Assembly: GCA_964030785.1 (NCBI GenBank)
Contig: OZ034975.1
Span: 33,199,769-33,263,768, forward strand
Source: Siderastrea siderea
Lineage: Eukaryota; Cnidaria; Anthozoa; Scleractinia; Rhizangiidae
DNA: 64,000 bases
Direction of reading: 5' to 3'
Part shown: positions 11,801 to 21,860 of the stretch, piece by piece
Position numbering within the stretch: position 1 is the stretch's first letter
Layout: each line of letters starts with the position of its first letter
The notes under the pieces: generated by a model
What the model was told of the DNA's origin: nothing
Database searches by the model: none
Seen by the model: only the letters and a program-made list of their open reading frames with translations
Program-made: the position numbers and the translations under genes

Positions 11801-12876
11801 ACAACATGGAAATGTCCAGAAATCAGTCACAGTGAGGAAAATGTTTGCTGTGTATGGATCATCTTGAGTTTTAGCTTTAGGTTTGGTGGGCAGTACAGCT
11901 GGTGGGGCTGTGGGAGAATCACTGCGACGACACCTTCCACTGTCCCCATTTCACTCTTGATGGCCTCTGTTGACTTAGTTCTAAGTTCTTCTTATACTTC
12001 CTCTTCTGCAGGGCCTGCTGGTTATTTCTCACAAATAAAAAAAACCAAGATCCTGTATCATATCATGATCTGCATGTTTACCAGAACCACTCCCCAGCAC
12101 TAAAGCATTTTCCTTGGAATCTGAGTCACTGAAAAATAAACATTTACCATAAGCTTTCACGAGTTTGTAAAACTATAGGGCAATGTAGTAGCAGAAAAAA
12201 ACTACACAAGATAAACATTTTTGTGCACAAGCCCAATCATGATCAGAAATAAAATAATGAGGTAAAGGAATTACCAACAATTATGTTCCAATTTATATGA
12301 TCAAAGGTCATAATCAAAAAATGGTAAAATTACTGATTCTGTTACAGTTGATATAAATAATCTTATCTGGCAGTCAGCTGCCATTTTACTTCCACATGTA
12401 AGTGTTATGGGTATGTGACACTACATGTTTGACTACAGTTTTAGAAGAGAAAACCACAATCTCAGCTCATCTGGCCAAGTATCAGCTGCAAGAATTTGTA
12501 ACTGAATACTGTCGCTACCCCGTACACACTATCCGAGTCTATTGTCTCACACGAGAGGCAAGCACGTTGTAGACAAGAAAGACAAGTAATTCGCTTCAAT
12601 AACCTAGGAAATGATTCTGTTGAGAGAAACGCTTACGAACGCTCCGACAGAAGCCTTTATTCACTTGTGGGTTTCATTTCTTGTTTGGGAGCCAAATATT
12701 TGTTTCGCAAGTATGATCGCAAAGTTTTGTTTTTGGAAATAGATTGTTTACTTAAACTTATTGGAAATTATTTTCTAAAACAAACCTAACTCTATGAATG
12801 TTGCACAAGAGTTTGGTAAGGTACAGCTATATAAGCTTAAAGTGCAATGCTAAATTTAATCTGAGGACTCACTCAC
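8886..12876. other. interior of the CACTG element, mostly unassigned
   Basis: No transposase or other recognised domain was found. There is a T-rich stretch at 9760-9792 and a CpG-richer segment at 10080-10660, which resembles a promoter or first exon (ATG at 10428 followed after nine codons by TTTCC|GTGAGT). On the minus strand a polyadenylation-like AATAAA lies near 11655. These may be pieces of a captured host gene, but none is proven. Confidence 0.3.
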
Positions 12877-13077
12877 CGTAGTGCTACAGCCGATGATCTC
12901 AAGAATTCGCTGGGTTTCCACGACTTTTAAAACAGCCAAACAGTAGATAGACAAATTCCCAGTTTGTCTGAGAAAATCTCCACCACAGAAAATACCTTTA
13001 AATCGCGTCCCAAGTTCTATTTTCTCGACTGACACGACGCCAAAATCGACCGAGAAGTCAAGCTCGCATGGCGCCAA
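12877..13077 (-). CDS. possible first exon of an unknown gene inside the CACTG element
   Basis: The minus strand has ATG at 13077 (GGCGCCATGC), 67 open codons beginning MAPCELDFSVDFGVVS, and then a consensus donor ACTACG|GTGAGTGAG at 12877/12876, phase 0. Upstream sequence to about 13200 is CpG-richer than its surroundings. A pyrimidine-rich TTTTTCAG near 12130 could be the next acceptor, but the phase-0 reading there meets TGA at once, so the structure is unresolved. No family is recognised. It may be a host exon captured by the transposon or a fortuitous ORF. Confidence 0.3.
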
Positions 13078-13977
13078 ACAAACGGCCGATCGAACGATTT
13101 TGAAACGCTGATCTCGAGCATGCGCAGTCGTTTTTCAGCCCTGTCGCTCGTTCGACCGTTAAAAAGATTGTAGGACAAACCAACGTGCAAACGGCTTTCA
13201 ATCTGATGGAAATTCAATGCAAATAATATAGAAGAACCACTTTTCAGGTATGTTGTTTTTACTCTTGGTTGGCAAATATTTGTATTCAGTTATATTTCTC
13301 ACGCGGTCCACTCAGTCCACGAGGACTTAGTATTATTTAAAAAGAGGGCCATTGAATTGAATTTGTCTTGATTCGATGCTTGTGTCTTGCGTTTAACTTA
13401 AATAATGTTCTGTAATAGTTATGTAACACATAAGTTATTGTAAGAACCTTTTCAGATTTAAACTTTCAATTCATGGACAGAACTTTGCCCCCATGTCCTC
13501 TGAATTCCATAATCATTGATCCCCATTCCTGCAGAATTGCCGTTTTCTCTCCAAGTTCCCTTTGGCTTTGGGCAACATTAGCTACTTAGATAACCTTGCT
13601 TTTCAATTAAGGGCTGTCAATTAGCTATTAGTCACATGTTCATATGCATATAAAGAAACCCAATTGCTTTTTGAGTAAATAATTATTAATAGCAACAAAA
13701 GATAAGTTCATCCATAACACTGATCTATACTCCGCCGTAACACATGTTAGGCATCATGGCTCTTAATACAGTAAAACTATGAAAACCATGAACACTTGAA
13801 TTATTTTTGGACTGTTATTATGTTGGGAAAGAAAACCAATCAGGTACAAGATGAATGAAGCACAAGCTGCAATCTATGGTATTTCATTAAATTTGTGGTT
13901 TGCATTGATTTCACACCTGATTGGTCGGTCATGACACAATGAACATTCCAAGATAATTCTTAGTGTTCATGGTTTTA
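13078..13977. other. no supported feature
   Basis: Low-complexity AT-rich sequence with a CpG-rich edge next to the exon-like segment at 13077. No domain, RNA gene or clear repeat boundary was seen. Confidence 0.4.
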
Positions 13978-13980
13978 TTA

Positions 13981-14190
13981 GGCTCAGTTCAGACGCCGTA
14001 CCTCTCATGTGCCGTACCACATACATTTTCGCTCTTAGGTCGTATTTAAGCGGCAAGCTTTGCCGTACCCTGAGATTTTGGCTTGCCTTATTGAAATCTG
14101 TCGAAAAAAACTCATTTGGACACTACAACTGCCAAAAAACTACGTACTACTTGGTACGGCACATGAGAGGCACGGCGTCTGAACTGGGCC
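13981..14190. mobile_element. 210-bp PIF/Harbinger-type MITE
   Basis: The ends GGCTCAGTTCAGACGCCGTA and its near-perfect complement (TACGGC...GTCTGAACTGGGCC) form terminal inverted repeats of about 38 bp. TTA flanks both sides (13978-13980 and 14191-14193). TTA target duplications with GGS-type ends are characteristic of PIF/Harbinger MITEs. It has no coding capacity. Confidence 0.85.
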
Positions 14191-14238
14191 TTAGTCACAT
14201 GTTAATCATAGCCCTGAGGAATAGCACGGTATGCTTCG

Positions 14239-14632
14239 GTGTGTTTATGCCAGGATCTCCGCAAACTGAGCCAGCATGGCTAAGCAGGCCGGTTTGGCTC
14301 ATTGGCCTCTTAAGGTCCAGTAATACGGGCAACATTTTTGTGCAACCTTCCTTGCAACAATGTTGCGTTGCAAGTTGAGATTGTTTGTTGCACGTATTAC
14401 CAACTCTGTGCATAACAAATTTTCATGTTGCAAAAAGTAGAAGCAACAAATTTGTTGCACAAAAAGGTGTTAATATGTGCAAGAAACAATCTCAACTTGC
14501 AACGCAACATTGTTGCGCAAAAAGGTTTACGAAAATGTTGCTCATATTACTGGGCCTTAAGAGGCTAATGAGCCAAACTGGCCTGATTAGCCATGCTGGC
14601 TCAGTTTGCAGAGATCCTGGTATAAACACACC
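14239..14632. mobile_element. ~394-bp foldback element
   Basis: About 90 bp at 14239-14330 (GGTGTGTTTATGCCAGGATC...) is repeated in reverse complement at about 14533-14632 (...GATCCTGGTATAAACACACC) with scattered mismatches. The interior has a second inverted layer of GTTGC/GCAAC words (CAACTTGCAACGCAACATTG). Overall it forms a long imperfect hairpin. Target duplication not clear. Confidence 0.75.
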
Positions 14633-14920
14633 TCACACACTTTGCAGTTACATAAGAAAATCTTAGTCCAGTTAGGTGGGATCCTGGTAAGGCAATGCTG
14701 GGATCCCAGGTAGCCAGGTAGAAAATTTTTAGTGTAAGGGTGTCTGCTCAGCAAACTGGGTATACACTTCCTTGTGATTCACTTTTGCTTCAGAACATAA
14801 CAGCTCACCAGTAAGTCGATATTTTTCTTCTCTTTCTATATAACACATAAAAGTTCATAACACCTTAAGGCTGAACCCAGATAAATTTGTTTAAGAGTAT
14901 GGATTGGGTGCATCCTCACC

Positions 14921-15381
14921 CTTGGGGAGGGGGGGGGGGGTACTCAATAAAGTTTTATATGGAGAGGCTCTGTCTGAAGGTCCAAACCCTTCTCTTTTAA
15001 TATACTAATTTTTACCAAAATGGTACAGAGAGCAAAATTTGCACCCCTTTGCTATACCTCAAGGATAAACCAAAACCATAGAATTTCCTATAATTGCCTA
15101 ATTTTGCCCGGGCTTTCAGTCGTTCTGGTTCAGCTACTCAAAGGTTGCAAGCTTTTATGTGTTTCGTGTTGTCATTTCTACAGAAATTTGGTACACTTTC
15201 CCAAACTTTTCTTTAAGCCACCATCTTGTCCACTTTTCAGTTGATTTTGTAACCTTTTCATATACTAAAATGACATTTTTGTTCCTACCCTATAGTAAAC
15301 TGTGAGCTTAAAAAAAGTCACCACCTTTGGTCAGAGCCTCCCCGTAAAACCATAAATAGGGAGTAACCCGCTTCCTCCCAG
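14921..15381. mobile_element. ~460-bp inverted-repeat element with G-run end
   Basis: The left end (CTTGGGGAGG, a run of G, then GTACTCAATAAAGTTTTAT and GGAGAGGCTCTG) is complementary, with mismatches, to the right end (CAGAGCCTCCCCGTAAAACC, then GAGTAACCCGCTTCCTCCCA). The arms are about 45-50 bp. It looks like a non-autonomous DNA transposon. No target duplication identified. Confidence 0.6.
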
Positions 15382-16302
15382 GATCCTCACTTGAAAATGT
15401 GTGGTAACCTAATATAATATTCTAGATTGACTGACTGGTATGATTTTTTTTTTGGTATTTGTAGGTGTGGTTTCATTTGAGACAAAAAGTATTAATACTT
15501 AGGGGCAAAAGGAACAATTTCAGGGTGAGTAAAGATAACAAAAAGATGGAAAATAAGGATGACAGTTTGACTCCCAAATGCAGATCAGACACCATTGCTT
15601 TCCCAATCTTGTGGTTTGGGAGGGAGAATTGCCCTTTTGTGGGCATGTCACAAATTATTTAATAGTATTTTACATGTAATGTAATGCACTGATAGAGAAA
15701 AGGAGATGATGAAGATGACAAATTATATCTATGTGTCCCCATACATGCCCCATACCATAAGCTTTCCAGCTTAAGTTACTTTAATTTGGACCAACTACAG
15801 CCAGCAGGTACATATTACATTACATGTAATTGCAAAGTGAAGTTAAAACGTTTGTTGGGCTACACTAGAACTGTACTTGAATCTCAGCCGCTTAGATATG
15901 GGCACTTTCTTAGCTGTTGAAATCATTCTTGTGTTTCTTAAATCTCCTTATGTTAATATTAATGATCCAAAACAATTGCATTTGTGTATTTATTACAAAT
16001 TTAACATACCTGTTATGGCAGTAAGCCAAAGACAAAAGCTTTACAAGTAAACAACATCTCACTTCTAGCTGTCTTTATTCAGTCTGGGTTTGACAGTTAT
16101 TCTCGTTATTCTTGACAAAACAGGAACACCTGAATAGTGAATTTGCAGTACAGTAGTGGCACCAGTTAGCATTTTTCTGGTTAAGGCTTCCAATTCTTGT
16201 TAAGGACGGTGTCTTGTTTTGTTACTGCACATACATTCTGCGCATCTCAGGATATTCAGGGTAATAAATCCATGACTACCGTCTCGAATGTAACAAATCT
16301 AA

Positions 16303-17220
16303 TCACTGTCCATGTAGGTAGGTGAAGTCAGTGTAGTGAGCATAGTCGGTGTAGTTCTTGTAGTCAGTGTAGTCACTGTAGTTCGTGTAGTCGGTGTAGT
16401 CAGTATAGTTGGTGTAGTCGGTGTAGTCAGTGTAGTCTGTAGTTAATTTAGTCAGTGTAGTTGGGGTGGTCAGTGTTGTCGTGACTACACTGACTACACC
16501 GACTACACCCACTACACCAGCTGACTACACCAACTACTCTGACTACGCTGACTAGTATACCGACTACACTGACTACGCTGACTACGCTGACTACACCGAC
16601 TACGCTGACTACACCGACTACGCTGACTACACCGACTACGCTGACTACGCTGACTACACCGACTACACTGACTACACCGAGTACACTGACTACGCTGACT
16701 AGTACACCGACTACACTGACTACGCTGACTACACCGACTACACTGACTACACCGAGTACACTGACTACGCTGACTAGTACACCGACTACACTGACTTCAC
16801 CGACTACACTGACTACACCGGCTACACTGACTACACGGACTACACCGACTACACTGACTACGCCGACTACACTGACTACACCAACTGCGCTGACTAGTAC
16901 ACCGACTACACTGACTACACCGATTACACCGACTACACCGACTACACTGACTACACCGACTACACTGACTACACTGACTACAGTGACTACGCTGACTAGT
17001 ACACCGACTACACTGACTACGCTGACTACACTGACTACACTGACTACACCGACTACACCGACTACGCTGACTACACCGACTACACTGACTACACCGACTA
17101 CACCGACCACACCAACTACACCGACCACACCGACTACACTGACTACACCGACTACACACGACTACACTGACTACACCAACTACACTGACTACACACGACT
17201 ACCCTGACTACAATGACTTC
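16303..17220. repeat. 9-bp minisatellite (GACTACACY) with an inversion
   Basis: From about 16311 to 16460 the repeat reads GTAGTCAGTGTAGTCGGTGTA. From about 16479 to 17218 it reads the complement, GACTACACTGACTACACCGA, for some 80 units with changes mainly at one position (C/T/G). The orientation switch near 16470 makes a very large potential hairpin. Long frames on both strands (valine/serine/glycine-rich or threonine-rich) are artefacts of the 9-base period. Confidence 0.95.
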
Positions 17221-17405
17221 AATTTCAACAAACTACACTACATACAGCAAATACATTCTCTCTTTCAATTGCATAAGATAGAGATAGACTATGAAATGTA
17301 TATTCGTGACAGTAGTCATGGATGCATTACCATTCAGGTTTTTTAAGGAATTTGCCCCCTTATACCAATTTTTTTTATGCGGTTTAAGACTATGTGGAAA
17401 CAGCA

Positions 17406-17443
17406 GATCTTAGCAAGGGCTTCCAATAACCCTTGCTAAGATC
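17406..17443. repeat. 14-bp perfect hairpin
   Basis: GATCTTAGCAAGGG (17406-17419) pairs with CCCTTGCTAAGATC (17430-17443) around a 10-base loop, inside the TTAA-flanked element near its right end. Confidence 0.7.
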
Positions 17444-17519
17444 CACTTTTTCCCCATAGTCATAACCTTTGCAAAAAATGCATCTGTATTAATTAGGAGG
17501 CACCGTCCTTAAGAAATAT

Positions 17520-18920
17520 AAAGCTATCAACATGTTTGTCACATATGGTGGGTCAGATTTGTTGTATTACCACTATATTTTAGTACCATTCTACTGGGAC
17601 ACGAGTTACATCTACATGCAACTCTGAACCATTATTTTCTTTTATAAACCCGAAGTGCTCTCATGTGCTTGCCTTTCCTTTCTTGTTTTGTACGATTTCA
17701 AAAGAGCCATATGAGCCTTTGAGACCGCCATGTTTGTTGACAAAGTGACGGTCAATTCTCCAAGAGGTGGGGGGGGGGGGGGGGTAGAGACAAGATCCTG
17801 GAGACAAATGAAGTCTGTTGTTTTATGAAAACAAAGTAATATTGATACTTGATTTCAAAACAGTGGACATAACGTACAGCAGAGAACAATAGAGGCATTT
17901 TTCAATGGAGGGAAAAGAACCACAGGACGTCATAATTAACTTAACTATCACGATTGTCATCGATAGTTGAATTTTGCGATCAATGCGTCGCTATCGGAAC
18001 GCTCCAATGGCAATGCATTGATAGTTCAATCTATTGTTACACTCCTATGCATGTTAGGAGTCTATGCTACTTTTCATCCTGTACAATGTCTCACAAGGTA
18101 GTGATAAAAATATTATCATTTGCCAACAATACACATATAGCCCAGAACCTCATATGGGGTCACTTTTTAACGCTTCCATTATTTTCAATTTAGTTAAGTG
18201 TTATTATACACATTATCTTCTCAGGCTGTGGTTAGTACATGTACATGTACCTGATGAATAGCACATGCATGGGGATACACCTATGTATCTTCAAAATATT
18301 AGTCAAAGTAAAGATGTTGCATTCTTAGCTAGGGTAGGGAATGAAAGAGCTATATGAAACTTGAGCCAAAATGTCTAAGGCTGTTCTTAAGTTAAACTCA
18401 GATCATTTCACCATTGTTGCCTTGTACTTGCTTACTGTTTGCATTTTTCCACAGGTCTCAAGATACAAAGCGAATCCCAAAACAAAAACAAAACAAAATA
18501 CATGCAATGGCGTAAGCAATATAAATAGCCAAGGGCATCACAAGGATTACTACAGTGTATTTTTAATGTCGTCACTTTTTGACACCCATAAGTGGTATCA
18601 ATCACACAGATGCAGATTCATTTGCTTAGGTGATGCTGCTGGTGCTCGTTGGTGTAACCAATGTGCCTGCATTATTTTTGCATTACTTTTCTTAAATGTC
18701 TATTTTTAAAAGCCCTTTATGAAGGCATGTATCCATGCCTATTATGAATTCATACAGTGTAGTGGTTGTAGACCAGTGTGTTGATGCAAACCTACTGAGA
18801 AGGTCTGCTTATAAGGTTTTCTATGCTGGAAATGTTCAACGCGTTATTTCTTCAACAATAAAGATTACAGAAAAGGCTTTTTGTCTGTCATCTGACTACA
18901 TGGTCTACAATGTAGTCGCC
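17520..18920. other. no supported gene; homopolymer G run
   Basis: Interior of the large CACTG element. A pure run of G lies near 17768-17783. Short frames (such as that at 18371-18709) show no domain. Nothing else can be assigned. Confidence 0.4.
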
Positions 18921-18921
18921 C

Positions 18922-20035
18922 TTTTTCAATTTACATGATATTTGCAGGCTCCTTTATTCGATTTACATGGTTTTTACAGGCTCCTTTATTCGATTTACAT
19001 GGCATTTACAGGCTCCTTTATTTGATTTACATGAAAATTTACAGGCTCCTTTATTCGATTTACATGGTATTTACAGGCTCCTTTATTTGATTTACATAAA
19101 AATTTACAGGATCCTTTATTCGATTTACATGATATTTACAGGCTACTTTATTCGATTTACATGAAAATTTACAGGCCCCTTTATTCGATTTACAAGGTAT
19201 TTACAGGCTCCTTTATTCGATTTACATGATATTTACAGGCTCCTTTATTCGATTTACATTGTATTGACAGGCTCCTTTATTTGATTTACATGAAAATTTA
19301 CAGGCTCCTTTATTCGATTTACATGATATTTACAGGCTCCTTTATTTGATTTACATGATTTTTACAGGCTCCTTTATTCGATTTACATTAAAAATTTACA
19401 GGCTCCTTTATTCGATTGACATGATATTTACAGGCTCCTTTTTTCGATTTACATGGTTTTTACAGGCTCCTTTATTCGATTTACACGAAAATTTAAAGGC
19501 TCCTTAATTCAATTTACATGGTTTTTACAGGCTCCTTTATTCGATTTACATGAAAATTTACAGGCCCCTTAATTTGATTTACATGATATTTACAGGCTCC
19601 TTTATTCGATTTACAGGCTCCTTTATTCGATTTACATGGTATTTACAGGCTCCTTTATTTGATTTACATGAAGATTTACAGGTTCCTTTTTTCGATTTAC
19701 AGGCTCCTTTATTCGATTTACATGCTATTTACAGGCTCCTTTATTTGATTTACATGAAAATTTACAGGCTCCTTTATTCCATTCATATGATATTTACAGG
19801 CTCCTTTGTTCGATTTACATAAAAATTTACAGGCTCCTTTATTCGATTTACATGGTATTTACAGGCTCCATTATTCGATTTACGTGAACATTTACAGGCC
19901 CCTTTATTCGATTTACATGATATTTACAGCCTCCTTTATTCGATTTACATGATATTTACAGGCTCCTTTATTCGATTTACATGATATTTACAGGCTCCTT
20001 TATTCGATTTACATGGTATTTACATGGTTTATGTC
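18922..20035 (+). repeat. 32-bp tandem array at the right subterminal region of the CACTG element
   Basis: About 33 copies of a 32-bp unit (GGCTCCTTTATTCGATTTACATGGTATTTACA), with a recurrent variant where TGGTATT is TGAAAATT. Each unit carries TTTACATG-type words in common with the element's extreme ends. After 20035 the words continue irregularly to the terminus. This is where CACTA-type elements carry transposase-binding repeats, here strongly amplified. Confidence 0.9.
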
Positions 20036-20238
20036 CCTTGGTTTGAGAAATTTACAGGATCGTCTTCATAATTTACATGTTTCACTTAAAATATTTACAT
20101 GTTTTTTACAGGAATATCTCAAAACATGTAAATGGGTAAAAAGTATGGAAATTATCATTTACAGTATCTTTTTGACGATTTACATGTTATTTACATGTTT
20201 TTTACATAGTATGTAAATGTTCAACTTTTCCAGTGGAT

Positions 20239-21240
20239 TGGATATTTGTAAGAATCAATTTAAATGCCTATAGTGATAGTCTTTCGCACTTTTCTTTCAA
20301 AGTTCAGCACTACATTATTTTTTTTCGAGTTTGTGGACCACTTTTTCATTGACAAAAGTAGGGCCGCCCATCTTTGAGTGGGCTGTGCCAAGACCGTTTG
20401 TCCATCTTCGAGTGGAAATAATGGTGCTTTTGTCAATGATCTTAGATTGGATATTTGTAAGAATCAATTTAAATGCCTATAGTGATAGTCTGTCGCACTT
20501 TTGCTTGAAAGTTCAGCACTACATTTTTTTTCGAGTTTGTGAACCACTTTTTCATTGACAAAAGTAGGGCCGCCCATCTTTGAGTGGGCTGTGCCAAGAC
20601 TGTTTGTCCATCTTCGAGTGGAAATAATGGTGCTTTTGTCAATGATCTCAGATTGGATATTTGTAAGAATCAATTTAAATGCCTACAGTTATAGTCTGTC
20701 GCACTTTTGCTTGAAAGTTCAGCACTACATTTTTTTTTCGAGTTTGTGAACCACTTTTTCATTGACAAAAGTAGGGCCGCCCATCTTTGAGTGGGCTGTG
20801 CCAAGACCGTTTGTCCATCTTCGAGTGGAAATAATGGTGCTTTTGTCAAGGAGTTCAGATTGGATATTTGTAAGAATCAATTTAAATGCCTATAGTGATA
20901 GTCTTTCGCACTTTTCTTTCAAAGTTCAGCACTACATTATTTTTTTTCGAGTTTGTGAACCACTTTTTCATTGACAAAAGTAGGGCCGCCCATCTTTGAG
21001 TGGGCTGTGCCAAGACTGTTTGTCCATCTTCGAGTGGAAATAATGGTACTTTTGTCAATGAGCTCAGATTGGATATTTGTAAGAATCAAGTTAAATGCTT
21101 ATAGTAATAGTCTCCGTCGCACTTTTGTTCAAAGTTTAGCACTATAATGTTTTTTTTCCGAGTATGTGAACTACTTTTTCATTGACAAAAGTAGGGCCGC
21201 CCATCTTTGTGTGGGCTGTGCTAAGACTGTTATCATAATA
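20239..21240 (+). repeat. ~210-bp satellite array, right block (about five units)
   Basis: The continuation of the 6.3-8.47 kb satellite, resuming exactly at the base after the GAT duplication (GGATATTTG context). The anchor motif occurs near 20366, 20571, 20780, 20991 and 21204. The last unit decays at 21220-21240. Confidence 0.95.
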
Positions 21241-21504
21241 GAACATTCTCTGTAGAGATAGTGAAAATAAAACGTAATCCTCTTAATTGCTGTAGATGTA
21301 AAGACGTTTGTGAATGCAGCTTCCACTTCTAAAAGTTGTGCATAAGTCACTTCGTAGGTTAAGTCCGATGGGTATACCGTAAGTTGACGAATGCATCCAC
21401 ATTAGCAGGGTATTCCCGACTATGTCTTGTTTTATTAGGCGTATCTGTGATTTACAAGAGAAATCAAATCCCTTCCTATCCCAACTTGAACTTCCCAGTG
21501 AATG

Positions 21505-21860
21505 ACGTACCCTTCGAAAAATCCAGCGGATAATTGTCTGTCAAATTTACAAATCGTGGAAGCATAACGGTTTTTAGAGTTTCCGTAACTGCGAAAACCT
21601 TGTGGATACGTGATTTATCGTTACATTTACTCTTCGGAAATCTAGCGGATAATTGTGTGTCCGTCGAATTTACGAGTCGCGGAAACACGATGGCTATCAG
21701 AGTTTCCGTGACTGCGTAAACGTTGCGGATACGTGAGTTTAAGGAATGCGTTTCCGCAGAGCCGCAGTTGCGGAAACGTAATGTACATCCGTGTTTCCCG
21801 CAACGGTTACTTACATTTCCGTTTGCGGATATTCATGTTTCCGTTGAATAACCGTTATGA
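21505..21860. repeat. degenerate ~120-bp tandem duplication with GCGGAAAC-rich tail
   Basis: The segments starting 'agcggataattgtctgtc' (21525) and 'agcggataattgtgtgtcc' (21644) are about 120 bp apart and remain similar for most of their length. They are followed by many GCGGAAAC/GTTTCCG words up to about 21850. No gene is recognised. Confidence 0.6.

Larger units (their letters stand above)
16204..17508. mobile_element. TTAA-flanked (piggyBac-type) element carrying a minisatellite
   Basis: TTAA at 16200-16203 and at 17509-17512 bracket ends GGACGGTGTC... and ...GGCACCGTCC, which are inverted copies. TTAA target sites with short inverted repeats are typical of piggyBac-derived MITEs. The interior is mostly an expanded 9-bp minisatellite and a hairpin; no transposase. 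Confidence 0.7.
8469..20235. mobile_element. 11.77-kb CACTG-ended DNA element inserted in the satellite
   Basis: The left end CACTGGAAAAGTTGAA at 8469 is the reverse complement of the right end TTCAACTTTTCCAGTG at 20220-20235. GAT flanks both sides (8466-8468 and 20236-20238), and uninterrupted satellite units read CTCAGATTGG, so the empty site is known directly. Both ends carry many subterminal TTTACATG/CATGTAAA words. CACTR termini, a 3-bp target duplication and subterminal repeats are hallmarks of the EnSpm/CACTA group. No transposase is visible inside, so this copy looks non-autonomous; several younger elements are nested in it. Assignment to CACTA is inference. Confidence 0.8.

Noticed and set aside
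16448..17207. Long frames rich in V-S-V-V-G or T-T-L-T-T-P
   Set aside because: Pure products of the 9-bp minisatellite; the period is a multiple of three, so all frames stay open.
18922..20035. CRISPR-like direct repeats
   Set aside because: Units of 32 bp abut one another without unique spacers, the genome is animal, and the array belongs to a transposon end.
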